A DNA stretch of 64,000 bases. It comes from Fidelibacterota bacterium (GTDB taxonomy: Bacteria; Pseudomonadota; Alphaproteobacteria; Rhodospirillales; Rhodospirillaceae). The stretch spans positions 62,001-126,000 of the forward strand of contig CANJPQ010000010.1 of assembly GCA_947476275.1 (NCBI GenBank), given 5' to 3'. Shown here one piece after another: positions 16,212 through 24,519 of this stretch; within the stretch, counting starts at the first letter, position 1; every line of letters starts with the position of its first letter. A program made the translations under genes and the position numbers. A model generated the notes under the pieces. It saw only the letters and a list, made by a program, of their open reading frames with translations, was not told the origin of the DNA and made no database searches.

Positions 16212-16814
16212 TTAAGCGCTCGGTTTTGCCCGTCCCTTGCTCGATCCGGCCTTCCACAGCCAGTCGGCGCGCATGTCATACGCCGCGTCGAGCCGCTGTG
16301 CGACATCCGACAACAAGTCACCTTCGCGTTTGCCCGCCCAGGTCAGCAGCCGTTCTTCCGTGTCGGTGTGGGCTTCGGCGCTGCCATCGGCGCGCAGGTG
16401 ACGCACGTCCGCGCCGTCTTGCGCCAACGTCCGTGCGACCATGAGGCACCGGTGGCAATCCAACGGCTCCTTCTCGGAGCACATCAGGCACAGCCACGTC
16501 TTCGCCGCACGTCCGCGCACGTCCGCCAACGCGCCGCGCACGCGCGGCGTTTGCGCCATGCGCGTGTAGTCGGGCCGGCCATTGCGCCACACGCTTGCAT
16601 CTGTCGGCCGGCCTCCCAGTGAGTCGCCGAAGAAGATGTATTCCACGCCCACGCCCTTCAGCGCTTCGATCAGTCGCTTCTGCCCGAAGTGCGGGAAGCG
16701 GCGCGAGTGCGGCACGCTGCGCACATCGGCGATCGCCGTCACGCCGGCATCGCCGATCAGCTTCAGAAATGTGTCGAGTGGATGGTTCGAATGTCCGATC
16801 GTGAAGATCGGCAT
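16212..16814 (-). CDS. DUF488 family protein
   Basis: 200 residues. It begins IFTIGHSNHPLDTFL and carries DVRSVPHSRRFPHF, the FGDSLGGRP block, and LMCSEKEPLDCHRCLMVA (about 108-125), the hallmarks of DUF488, whose conserved Cys, Glu and His-Arg suggest a nucleic-acid or nucleotide enzyme. The biochemical role is not established. Its ATG is 6 bp from the end of the upstream alpha/beta hydrolase gene, so the two are likely co-transcribed. The C-terminal 20 residues are basic and variable. Confidence 0.88.
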   Translation of the reverse strand: MPIFTIGHSNHPLDTFLKLIGDAGVTAIADVRSVPHSRRFPHFGQKRLIEALKGVGVEYIFFGDSLGGRPTDASVWRNGRPDYTRMAQTPRVRGALADVRGRAAKTWLCLMCSEKEPLDCHRCLMVARTLAQDGADVRHLRADGSAEAHTDTEERLLTWAGKREGDLLSDVAQRLDAAYDMRADWLWKAGSSKGRAKPSA

Positions 16815-16820
16815 AAGGGT

Positions 16821-17627
16821 CTACACGCTCGCGAGCCAGTCATGCACCAGCTTGGCGAACTTGATCTTCTGCTCCTTGCCCGCCACCACGTGCGCCACGT
16901 CCGGCAGGTCGATGCCCTTGGCGCCGGGGATGGCATGTTCGATCGGCTTGGTCAGGCGTGCGCCGGTGACCATGTCCTGCAGGCTGTGCACGATCAGGCT
17001 TGGCGCCGTCACCTTCGCCAGATCCTTCTTCACGTCGTGGCTCAGGCAGGCGGTGAGGAAGCGGTCGTGCACGGCGTACTTGCCGCGCAGCTCGCGCCAC
17101 GGACCGTCGGGCCCAAGCAATTTGTGCCGGTTGGCGTTGTAGTAGTCCGGGTCGAAACTCATCATGCACACGAAGCGCTGGAACGCCTCCCACCCCTGAT
17201 CGCGATGCACCGAGCGGAACATCTCCATCTGGTCGAGGAACAGCGGGTCGGTGCATTCGCACCACGCGCCCATATTCAACATCGAGCGCACCAGGTCCGG
17301 CCGCTTGATCGCCACCACCTGGCTGATGCACGCGCCCATGCCGACCAGGCCGATGAAATGCGTCTTGCCCCAGCCGAGATGTTCGATCAGGCCGATGGCG
17401 TCGTCGGCATACATCTCGATCGACGGCGTTTTGTCCAACTCGTCATCCGACTGCTCGATGCCGCGATAGTCGATGATGGCGACCGCATGCGTGTCGGTCA
17501 GCCCGCGCGGCAGGTGATGTTCGCTGCCATGGCAAAACGTGCCCCAGCCGCCCATGAGCAGCACCGGGTCACCTTTACCGTGAACCTCGTAGTACATCTG
17601 ATGATTGTTGATGCGGGCAATCGGCAC
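16821..17627 (-). CDS. alpha/beta-fold hydrolase homologue lacking the usual nucleophile
   Basis: 268 residues from a GTG start preceded by GGAG at seven bases; a TTG at 17690 also opens the frame but is weaker. The fold is clear: VLLMGGWGT oxyanion strand, IIDYRGIEQSD, then FIGLVGMGACIS at the nucleophile elbow, the acid in VHSLQDMV, and the His in LPDVAHVV. In the elbow the expected G-x-S-x-G serine is replaced by V95/G96, while Asp and His are kept. Either a cofactor-free non-hydrolytic enzyme (dioxygenase or lyase type) or an inactive member. Probably in one unit with DUF488 and downstream of the TetR gene. Confidence 0.78.
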   Translation of the reverse strand: MPIARINNHQMYYEVHGKGDPVLLMGGWGTFCHGSEHHLPRGLTDTHAVAIIDYRGIEQSDDELDKTPSIEMYADDAIGLIEHLGWGKTHFIGLVGMGACISQVVAIKRPDLVRSMLNMGAWCECTDPLFLDQMEMFRSVHRDQGWEAFQRFVCMMSFDPDYYNANRHKLLGPDGPWRELRGKYAVHDRFLTACLSHDVKKDLAKVTAPSLIVHSLQDMVTGARLTKPIEHAIPGAKGIDLPDVAHVVAGKEQKIKFAKLVHDWLASV

Positions 17628-17702
17628 GGACACACTCCACACGTCCTGGAAGACTTGCGCGGTTGTGCCCCGTTTTGATGGCCCTCGCAAGCAGTCGGGG
17701 GG

Positions 17703-18308
17703 TCACCCTGCCAGCAGCATGCCTTCCATGGTGCTGCGGTACAGGCGCCGCAGGTCCGGATCGTTGCGGTACACCAGCAGGATCTCCACCGCGGACTTGG
17801 CGATCAGCTTACGCGTGTAATCCACCGATCCATTCCGCAGCAGCCCCGACGGCTTCACCGCGTTCAGCACATTGTTCAGCGACTCCACATAGGCCCGGTG
17901 CGCCTTCTCGAACAGGTGCAGGTCGGCCTTGCTGATCCGCGTCGCCAGCAGCAGCGCATCGCCGTGGCGTTCCCAAAGGGTCAGATAGGTATCGATCACG
18001 CCGGCCATCATGGCCTTCGGCGGCAGGCCGTTGAGCGCGGTGAAGGTGGCCGTACCGGTGGTGAACACCGGCTCGACGATATGCACCAGTAAGTCCCGCT
18101 TGCTGGTGAAGAACGTATAGAAGGTGCTGCGGGCGATATCGGCGGCGGCGATCACGTCCTCGACGCTGACGTTCTCCACGCCTTCCGCCACGAATAGGCG
18201 CGCGCCTACGCCCAGCAGCGAGTCTCGCACCCGGGCCCGGCGCAGGGCGACCCGGGGGCGTATCGGCTGGGCCATTGAGGCCGCATCGCTGCGCAGAGCC
18301 AAGCCCAT
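17703..18308 (-). CDS. TetR family transcriptional regulator
   Basis: 201 residues. The N-terminal HTH spans about 22-70 (RVRDSLLGVGARLFVAEG, then VSVEDVIAAADIARSTFYTFFTSKRDLL), the normal TetR pattern. The C-terminal domain is helical and probably binds a small ligand. GGGGGG precedes the ATG; an internal ATG at residue 12 is an alternative start. A perfect palindrome lies 16 bp upstream (18324-18341), consistent with autoregulation. It precedes the alpha/beta hydrolase and DUF488 genes on the same strand, which are candidate targets. Confidence 0.9.
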   Translation of the reverse strand: MGLALRSDAASMAQPIRPRVALRRARVRDSLLGVGARLFVAEGVENVSVEDVIAAADIARSTFYTFFTSKRDLLVHIVEPVFTTGTATFTALNGLPPKAMMAGVIDTYLTLWERHGDALLLATRISKADLHLFEKAHRAYVESLNNVLNAVKPSGLLRNGSVDYTRKLIAKSAVEILLVYRNDPDLRRLYRSTMEGMLLAG

Positions 18309-18323
18309 AGTCCACCCCCCGAG

Positions 18324-18341
18324 TCGTACAAACTTGTACGA
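18324..18341. promoter_or_regulatory. candidate TetR operator
   Basis: TCGTACAA-AC-TTGTACGA, a perfect 8-bp inverted repeat with a 2-bp centre, located between the TetR gene start (18308) and the end of the membrane protein gene (18413). Size and symmetry fit a TetR dimer site, and its position over the leader of the regulator gene suggests autorepression. Confidence 0.65.
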
Positions 18342-18412
18342 ACTTTATCGGGGCGAGCCCTTATGGGCCACTGGAAATTGGTATCAAGTATGTAACAACG
18401 TCCCTATTCCCC

Positions 18413-19297
18413 TTAACCGGGTGTGCCCTCCGCATCGGGCACGTCGGTGGACGGGAAAAGCGCGAAAATCCCGGCAACCACAATCAGCCCGCCGAAGAAC
18501 GCGATGATCTGGCCGGTGTATTTTTCGGGCTCGATCCAGATGTCGGTATAGACGTTCCAGCGCCCCAGGATCTCCGCCACGTTGTAGGCGATGATCGCGG
18601 TGGGGATGCCGTAGCGGAACGCCGAGGTCACCCGGGTGAACTTGCGCAAGCGGTTCAGCAGGTACACCGACCACACCACAAACAGGAACAGGATGCCGTA
18701 CATCGCCGGGTGATCGTCGCCCAGGATACGCTTGTCGTAGATCACCAGCAGGAACACGTAGAAGAACCAGGTCACGTAGATCGTCTCCATCGCGACGATC
18801 GACGACACGTTGCGCTGATAATTCAGGGTCGGCCGGCCCACCGGCATGCGCAGGTTGCGATGCATCCAGCGGAACGCGTTGCAGCGCGTCTCGCGGTTCA
18901 GGACGAAGAACGCGAGCGTGGAGAACAGCACGCCGATGGACGACGGCAGCAGCAGGTATTCCGCCTTGGTGACGACTTCGCCGTTCTCGATCAACGGCGG
19001 CACCGCCAAATGGTGCGCATAGAACACGAAGGAGAATTCCACCCATCCGTCCCAGATCAGCGTGCCGCCGATGAAGCCCAGCCATGTCGCCAGGTTCTCG
19101 TTGTCGCTGCGCCGCACGCCCCAGTACACGACGCCGCAGCCGACCAGGCCCATGATGATCGCCGCGGCGATCACGTGCTCGTCGCCGAACAGGCGCTCCA
19201 TCAGCACCATCTGCGTGTGGCCCAGCCCCTGCAGGATGAACACCATCAGGAACGCGAATAGGCCGATGAATGGCGGCCGCTTGAAAACCGAAATCAT
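18413..19297 (-). CDS. polytopic membrane protein of unknown function
   Basis: 294 residues with about seven predicted membrane spans, including FIGLFAFLMVFILQGLG, IAAAIIMGLVGCGVVYWG, GVLFSTLAFFVL, YVTWFFYVFLLVIY, GILFLFVVWSVYLL and IIAFFGGLIVVAGIFALFP. Between spans are acidic and aromatic loops (WDGWVEFSFVFYAHH). No family motif recognised. A strong ribosome site (GGGAGGGG) precedes the ATG at 19297. It is upstream of the TetR gene on the same strand but separated from it by 104 bp containing the palindrome. Confidence 0.75.
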   Translation of the reverse strand: MISVFKRPPFIGLFAFLMVFILQGLGHTQMVLMERLFGDEHVIAAAIIMGLVGCGVVYWGVRRSDNENLATWLGFIGGTLIWDGWVEFSFVFYAHHLAVPPLIENGEVVTKAEYLLLPSSIGVLFSTLAFFVLNRETRCNAFRWMHRNLRMPVGRPTLNYQRNVSSIVAMETIYVTWFFYVFLLVIYDKRILGDDHPAMYGILFLFVVWSVYLLNRLRKFTRVTSAFRYGIPTAIIAYNVAEILGRWNVYTDIWIEPEKYTGQIIAFFGGLIVVAGIFALFPSTDVPDAEGTPG

Positions 19298-19437
19298 GAT
19301 TGGTCCCCTCCCGTGATGACGGGAAGTGTACGCGCGGGCGGCGGGTATGACGATAGCCGCCGCACAGAATCACGGCGCTGTGTAAGGCGAACAGTGGCGG
19401 GGGCGGATGTGTGAATACGTTGCAAGATCCACAGGTG

Positions 19438-19525
19438 TCATTGCCCGGTTTATCCGGGCAATCCATTCATCAACACGTGCATGCGCATGATGAACCATGG
19501 ATCGCCCGGATAAACCGGGCGATGA
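19438..19525. repeat. pair of inverted palindromic units (REP-like)
   Basis: Two 29-nt units, 19438-19466 and 19497-19525, are reverse complements with two mismatches. Each is itself a palindrome built on GCCCGG-TTTATCC-GGGC. The 30-nt spacer contains a further inverted repeat, TTCATCA (19466-19472) and TGATGAA (19488-19494). Together they can fold into a long nested hairpin in the gap between two minus-strand genes. Confidence 0.75.
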
Positions 19526-19550
19526 CAATGCAGGGTGGGGAAGTCGCCCC

Positions 19551-20195
19551 TTACCCCTTCGCCTTCACCGCCGCCTCATGGTCGGCGCTCAACTTCTGGT
19601 CCATCGCCATGACCTTGTCGTTGGCTTCGCTGTGGCAGCGCTTGATATAGGCGTCGATCAGCGGCGTCTTCTCGACCAGGCCGAACATGGTGATCCAGCC
19701 CATCGCCACCGACCACAGCACGTCGGCCACGGTCTTCTTGTCGCCCAGGATGTAGGGCCCTTTGGCCAGTTGGTCGGTGACCGTCTTGATCACCGCGTCA
19801 TAGCTGCCGTAGGGCGAGGCGCGTTCAAGCGGGACGATCTTGTTCATCCTGTCCCCGATCGCCGGCTCGAACGCGGAGCCATAGAAGAACAGCCAGCGCA
19901 GGTACGGCCCGCGCAGCGGATCGCCGATCACCGGCGTCATGCCCGCTTCCGGGTACAGATCGCCGAGATAGGCGTAGATCGCGCCCTGTTCCGTGATCAG
20001 CGCGCCGTTGTGGGTGATCGCCGGCACCTTGCCCAACGGGTTCACCGCCAGGTACGCCGCCCCGCGCTGCTCGTTGGCCTTCATGTTGAGCACCTTCAGC
20101 TCATAGTCGGCCTTCAGTTCCTCCAACAGCACCACCGTGCCGGTCGAACGCGTCATGGGCGAATGGTAACAGACGATATGGCGATTGCCGGACAT
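19551..20195 (-). CDS. glutathione S-transferase family protein
   Basis: 214 residues. The N-terminal thioredoxin-like domain contains YHSPMTRSTGTVVLLEEL with a Ser-rich active site, VNPLGKVPAI (the cis-Pro loop) and LITEQGAIYAYLGDLYP with the glutathione-contacting E-Q/S position. The C-terminal all-helical domain includes GPYILGDKKTVADVLW, the conserved N-capping region. Cytosolic; glutathione conjugation or isomerisation of an unknown electrophile. The isochorismatase gene ends 5 bp upstream, so the two form an operon. Confidence 0.87.
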   Translation of the reverse strand: MSGNRHIVCYHSPMTRSTGTVVLLEELKADYELKVLNMKANEQRGAAYLAVNPLGKVPAITHNGALITEQGAIYAYLGDLYPEAGMTPVIGDPLRGPYLRWLFFYGSAFEPAIGDRMNKIVPLERASPYGSYDAVIKTVTDQLAKGPYILGDKKTVADVLWSVAMGWITMFGLVEKTPLIDAYIKRCHSEANDKVMAMDQKLSADHEAAVKAKG

Positions 20196-20200
20196 GCGTT

Positions 20201-20848
20201 CTACTCCGCTGCGGATTTTTTCGAGGCGCCGATCTTATCGAGATAGTCGATCACGGCGGATGAATTTACCACGTCACAATACCGCCGCCCGCAATCCTGC
20301 AGATTGGAATTGTGCGGCCCCGGCTCCACGTCGCCGCAGCAATCCTCCACCGCGATCACCCGGAAGCCATAGGAGAACGCATCGACGATCGACGCGCGTA
20401 CGCAGCCCGAGGTGTTGCACCCGGTAATGATGGTGGTGTCCACGCACTGCTTGGTCAGGAAGCTCATCAGCGGCGTGCCGAAAAAGATCGACGGTGCATT
20501 CTTATAGAAATTGAAGTCGTACGCCGGGTCGTAGATGCGCGGGTCCATCGGCTGCGCCGCCCCGCCGTAGTACCAATCCTTATGGTGCAGCGCGCCGATC
20601 TTCCAATAGCCGATGTCCTTCTCCGACCCCCAGCCGACCCGGCAGCTGGCCACCGGTATGTCGTTCGCCCGCGCCACCTTCAGCAGCTTCGCCGTCTGCT
20701 CGACAGCGCGATGCACGAACGGTGATTTGCCCAGCTCGTGTGCGGGGTCCGTGAACCCCACCTGGAAATCGACCACCACGATGGCCGGGCGTTCCCCAAA
20801 ACCCACGGACAAAGCCCCGAAGGAGGAAGCGGAATAGGCGTCGGGCAT
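20201..20848 (-). CDS. isochorismatase-family cysteine hydrolase
   Basis: 215 residues with the full triad: D27 in IVVVDFQVGF, K116 in FNFYKNAPSIFF and C149 in ITGCNTSGCVRAS. The C-terminal DCCGDVEPGPHNSNL segment is typical of the N-carbamoylsarcosine amidase group. It is a distant paralogue of the protein at 6027-6680 but lies in a different operon, with GST downstream. GGAG lies eight bases before the ATG. The substrate is not predictable; a maleamate, carbamoyl or ureido compound fits the subgroup. Confidence 0.87.
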   Translation of the reverse strand: MPDAYSASSFGALSVGFGERPAIVVVDFQVGFTDPAHELGKSPFVHRAVEQTAKLLKVARANDIPVASCRVGWGSEKDIGYWKIGALHHKDWYYGGAAQPMDPRIYDPAYDFNFYKNAPSIFFGTPLMSFLTKQCVDTTIITGCNTSGCVRASIVDAFSYGFRVIAVEDCCGDVEPGPHNSNLQDCGRRYCDVVNSSAVIDYLDKIGASKKSAAE

Positions 20849-20957
20849 GTGTGGGCTCCAGGTGCGGGATGGCGCATCTTAGCCCACCCGACAACCGCGT
20901 CGACAACCCTCAACATGAGTCCATTGCCGATGCGCCACGGGGGGCTAAAATACCGCC

Positions 20958-22592
20958 ATGCCCGATGACTCCCGCCCCCCAAGCACACCCATGAGCGCCC
21001 CACCCGGTGCGCCGAAACCGCCTTCAGATGCGTCCGCGCATAGGCCGTTGCTTGACCGCCTGGCGCAGATCGTCGGGGCTGACAATGTCGCCGCGTCCGA
21101 TGCTGACCGTGCGTTCTTTGCGGAGGATACCTTCCGCAGCCTTGAGACACCCATCGGTGCGGTCGCGCCGGGTTCGGTCGAGGAAATGTCCGCCGTTGCC
21201 GCGGCCTGCAATGCAGCCGGGGTGGCGATGGTGCCGCGCGGCGGCGGCTACAGCTACACCGACGGCTATCTGCACACCCGCACGGATTCGATCACCATCG
21301 ATACCCGCCGCCTGAACCGCATCGTCGAGATCAACCCGGCGGACATGTACGTCACGGTCGAGGTCGGCTGCACCTGGAAGGCGCTGGACGACGCGCTCGC
21401 CCAACACAATCTGCGCACGCCTTATTGGGGTCCGCTGTCAGGCACCTTCAGCGTCGTCGGCGGCGCCCTGTCGCAGAACTCGATCTTCTTCGGCTCGGGC
21501 CTCTACGGCACCGCGGCGGAACAGGCGCTCGGCCTCACGGTGGTACTGGCGGACGGCACCATCGTCCCCACCGGCAGCCACGCCCTCGCCGGCGGCAAGC
21601 CGTTCATGAAGCACTACGGGCCCGATCTCATGGGCCCGTTCCTCGCCGACGTCGGCGCCATGGGCATCAAGACGTCGGTCACCTTACGCTGCATCCGCCG
21701 CCCGAGCGCGCGGCGCCATATCTCTTTCGCCTTCAAGACCGGCGCGGAACTGGCCGAGGCGATGAGCGCCCTCGCGCGCGAGGGCATCGCCTGTGAAAGC
21801 ATGGGCTTCGACGCGGGCCAGCAGTCCGCGCGCGTGACGGATGCGAAGCGCAGCTTCTCCGAGGACCTGCGCACCTTGTTCAAGGTGATCCAGAACGGCG
21901 GCATCGTCGATGGCCTGCGCATCGCGCTCGCCGGGCGCAACTATCTCAAGGCCGCGCTCTTCACCATCCACTGCGCCATCGAGGACAAAACCGAAGCCGG
22001 CGTCGCCGCCCTCACCAAAACGGCGAAGCACATCTGCAAAGCCGCTGGCGGCCGCACCTTGCCGGCCTCGATCACGCGCATCATCCATGCTCAGCCGTGG
22101 GTGCCGCCGGATTCCATCCTCGGCCCGAAGGGCGAGCGGTGGATTCCCGTGCACTGCATCGTGCCGCTCAGCGGGGCGGTCGATATCGTCGCGGCCGTGC
22201 AGGACCTTTACGAGCGCTACAAGGATCGCACCACCGCGCAGAACATCCGCACTGGTTTCCTCCTCGTCACCGTCGGCAACTACGGCTTCCTGATCGAGCC
22301 GGTGTTCTTCTGGCCCGATGCGCGGCTCGCCATGTACGACAAAACCATGCGGCCGGAACATCTCGCCCGCCTGCCGACGCATCCGGCCAACGAGGCCGCG
22401 CGCGCCACCGTGCTGGAAATGCGCACCGCGCTCGCGGAATTGTTCGCCGCCAAGGGCGCGGTCAGCTTCCAGATCGGCAAGTTCTACTTCTATGATCGCA
22501 GTCGTCTGCCGGCCGCGTGGGACTTCCTCAAGCGCGTGAAAGCGCTGGTGGACCCGAAGGGCCTCATGAATCCCGGTGCGCTTAAGTTGTAG
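20958..22592 (+). CDS. FAD-binding (PCMH/VAO type) oxidoreductase
   Basis: 544 residues. The FAD_binding_4 domain spans about 55-235, with MVPRGGGYSYTDGYL as the pyrophosphate loop and PYWGPLSGTFSVVGGALSQNSIFFGSGLYGT as the second contact region. A C-terminal substrate or cap domain follows and ends with the FAD-oxidase_C-like FYFYDRSRLPAAWDFLKRVKALVDPKGLMNPGAL. Members include glycolate oxidase GlcD, alkyl-DHAP synthase and 4-cresol-type dehydrogenases. The first 30 residues are Pro/Ala-rich and probably disordered. Divergent from the isochorismatase gene; its last 11 bases overlap the convergent gene at 22582. Confidence 0.85.
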   Translation: MPDDSRPPSTPMSAPPGAPKPPSDASAHRPLLDRLAQIVGADNVAASDADRAFFAEDTFRSLETPIGAVAPGSVEEMSAVAAACNAAGVAMVPRGGGYSYTDGYLHTRTDSITIDTRRLNRIVEINPADMYVTVEVGCTWKALDDALAQHNLRTPYWGPLSGTFSVVGGALSQNSIFFGSGLYGTAAEQALGLTVVLADGTIVPTGSHALAGGKPFMKHYGPDLMGPFLADVGAMGIKTSVTLRCIRRPSARRHISFAFKTGAELAEAMSALAREGIACESMGFDAGQQSARVTDAKRSFSEDLRTLFKVIQNGGIVDGLRIALAGRNYLKAALFTIHCAIEDKTEAGVAALTKTAKHICKAAGGRTLPASITRIIHAQPWVPPDSILGPKGERWIPVHCIVPLSGAVDIVAAVQDLYERYKDRTTAQNIRTGFLLVTVGNYGFLIEPVFFWPDARLAMYDKTMRPEHLARLPTHPANEAARATVLEMRTALAELFAAKGAVSFQIGKFYFYDRSRLPAAWDFLKRVKALVDPKGLMNPGALKL

Positions 22593-23103
22593 ACCCGGTC
22601 GAGAGCAGCCGATCGATCTCGCTCTGCTGCATGGTCTCGCGCGCCCCGGCGATGATGCCGTTGGCGGTGCCGCACAGGGCGGTCAACGTCGACGCCGCCG
22701 CTTTCGCCGTCCGGCGCACTTCATCGATGTCGTTGAGCGCAAGGCTCGCTTGTAGCCGTTTCAGCGCCAGTTGGATGACCGCGCACATCTGCATCACCGT
22801 CGCCTCGAAGGCGCGCTTGGTGGTGGGCGGCGCGTATTCGTAGGCCTCGGCGGCGAGAGCGCCATAGTCGAACCCGCTGGCCTTGAAATGCTCGGCATAG
22901 GACCGCAAGCGCCAGCCCTTCACATCTTCCAGCAGCTCCGGCATGTCCGGAACCATGTCGATGGTCATGATCACTTCATTGAAGTGATTGAGGTAGTCGG
23001 TCGCGAGCAGGGTTGCCGGATTGATCATGGTGCCCGCCACGCGCTGTTGCCACGCGTCGGAGACGGGGGTGTCGTTGGGCGCCGTGGGCAGGGTCTCGGG
23101 CAT
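22582..23103 (-). CDS. conserved hypothetical protein
   Basis: 173 residues from the ATG at 23103 after a poorly coding upstream extension. Soluble and largely helical, with YLNHFNEVIMTIDMVPDMPELL, WRLRSYAEHFKASGFDYGALAAEAYEYAPP and a helical C-terminus rich in Ala and Leu. No motif I recognise; the first half resembles hypothetical proteins seen in Rhodospirillales. The stop codon region overlaps the end of the FAD oxidase gene by 11 bp. It has its own upstream spacer shared with the divergent small membrane protein. Confidence 0.7.
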   Translation of the reverse strand: MPETLPTAPNDTPVSDAWQQRVAGTMINPATLLATDYLNHFNEVIMTIDMVPDMPELLEDVKGWRLRSYAEHFKASGFDYGALAAEAYEYAPPTTKRAFEATVMQMCAVIQLALKRLQASLALNDIDEVRRTAKAAASTLTALCGTANGIIAGARETMQQSEIDRLLSTGSTT

Positions 23104-23214
23104 GGGTCCTAATCTTACTGCGGAAGCGCACCGAACATAAATACACACTGGTTTTGCGACTTTTCCGGGTAGCCGACGTTACTCCAACACAGACCGCTTC
23201 GTAACGAGGTTCTC

Positions 23215-23436
23215 ATGAAGTCCACAATGATTATCGGTGTCGTGCTGATCGTCCTCGGCGCGATCGGCCTGTTCGGCGGCCGCATCGATTTCACGACCAA
23301 GGAGAAGGTCCTCGATCTCGGCCCGATCCAAGCGACCGCCGATAAGCAGCACAGCATCGGCCTTTCCGACGCGGCCGGCGTGGCGTTGCTGGTCGCCGGC
23401 GTTGTGCTCTGCGTCGTCTCCACCCGCCGCGCTTAA
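23215..23436 (+). CDS. small two-span membrane protein (DUF3185-like)
   Basis: 73 residues. An N-terminal membrane helix (MIIGVVLIVLGAIGLFGG), a short polar middle with TTKEKVLDLGPIQA, and a second helix (AAGVALLVAGVVLCVV) ending in TRRA. This layout and the DLGP segment match the small DUF3185-type inner-membrane proteins. GAGG precedes the ATG by five bases. Function unknown. Upstream of, but probably independent from, the quinone oxidoreductase pair. Confidence 0.8.
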   Translation: MKSTMIIGVVLIVLGAIGLFGGRIDFTTKEKVLDLGPIQATADKQHSIGLSDAAGVALLVAGVVLCVVSTRRA

Positions 23437-23534
23437 CCGCATCCGAATACCGCCCTACGAAGCACAACCGCCGGTCTGATTGACCGCGCCGGGTGCTTCC
23501 CCTATGCCGGTTGCTTCCGAGGATGGAGGCGACC

Positions 23535-24518
23535 ATGCGCGCAATCGTGCTGGAGAAACAGGGCGGGCCCGACGTGCTCGCGGTCACGGATGTGCCCGTC
23601 CCCGAGCCGAAGCCGGGCCAGGTGCAGGTGCAAGTCGCCTACGCCGCGATGTATCCGATGGACGCGCTGGTGCGCGCTGGCGCGTTTCGCTTCCATCCGC
23701 CGCTGCCATTCATTCTCGGCAACAGCTATAGCGGCCGTATCACCAAGGTCGGTGAGGGGGTTGATGCCGCCCGCGTTGGCCAACGCGTCACCGTGAACGG
23801 TCAATGGGGCGGCTACGCCGAATTCACGACCCCCAGCGCCGAAGCTGCGGCCCCCATGCGCGATGGATTCAGCTGGCAGCTCGGTACCGTGGCGGTCGGT
23901 CCCACCGCGTCGGCATGGCACCTGCTGCACACCGTGGCGAAGGCGGAAGCCGGCCAGGTGATCGTCGTTCATGCCGCAGCGGGTGCCGTCGGCCTGATGC
24001 TCGTGCAACTCGGCAAGGAGATCGGCTGCAAAGTCATTGGCCTCGTCGGCAGCGCCGAAAAAATCGCCTGGGCCCGGCAGCATGCGGACGCCGATCTGTG
24101 GCTCGACTATCGCGCCGACAAGGAATGGCCGAAGAAGGTGAAAGAATTCACCGCCGGTCGCGGTGCCGACTTCATCTTCGACGGCAATCAGGGGCCGGAC
24201 ACGCCGAAGAATTTCGAAGCCGTCGCGCAGCTCGGCCAGGTGGTCTTCATCGGCGCGATGGCCGGTCCTGCGCCCGAGGTGAAGATCCCGCAGTTGATTG
24301 TCGGTTCGTTCGGGATCCGCGGCTTCCAAGTGCCGCACGGCATGGCGCTGACCAAGGGTGCCGAATTCAAGGAGATCATCCCGAAGCTCGAAAGCGGCGC
24401 GTGGACGTTCCCAATCGCCAATCCGGCGGCGCTGGAACAGGTCGCCGATCTCCATCGCGCCCACGAAGCCCGCACCATCCTCGGCCGCGGCATCATCAGC
24501 GTCGGCGGCGAGATTTAG
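23535..24518 (+). CDS. NADPH:quinone oxidoreductase-like MDR protein
   Basis: 327 residues of the medium-chain dehydrogenase/reductase family without the structural zinc cysteines, as in quinone oxidoreductases. The nucleotide-binding region is VIVVHAAAGAVGLMLVQLGKEIG (about 145-167) with the AAxxGxxG signature. The start is the ATG at 23535 with GGAGG five bases upstream; an upstream extension is open but unlikely. Ends LGRGIISVGGEI. One base separates its stop from the ATG of the next gene, a close paralogue, so this is a tandem duplication in one operon. Cytosolic reduction of quinones or enones with NADPH is expected. Confidence 0.9.
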   Translation: MRAIVLEKQGGPDVLAVTDVPVPEPKPGQVQVQVAYAAMYPMDALVRAGAFRFHPPLPFILGNSYSGRITKVGEGVDAARVGQRVTVNGQWGGYAEFTTPSAEAAAPMRDGFSWQLGTVAVGPTASAWHLLHTVAKAEAGQVIVVHAAAGAVGLMLVQLGKEIGCKVIGLVGSAEKIAWARQHADADLWLDYRADKEWPKKVKEFTAGRGADFIFDGNQGPDTPKNFEAVAQLGQVVFIGAMAGPAPEVKIPQLIVGSFGIRGFQVPHGMALTKGAEFKEIIPKLESGAWTFPIANPAALEQVADLHRAHEARTILGRGIISVGGEI

Positions 24519-24519
24519 A

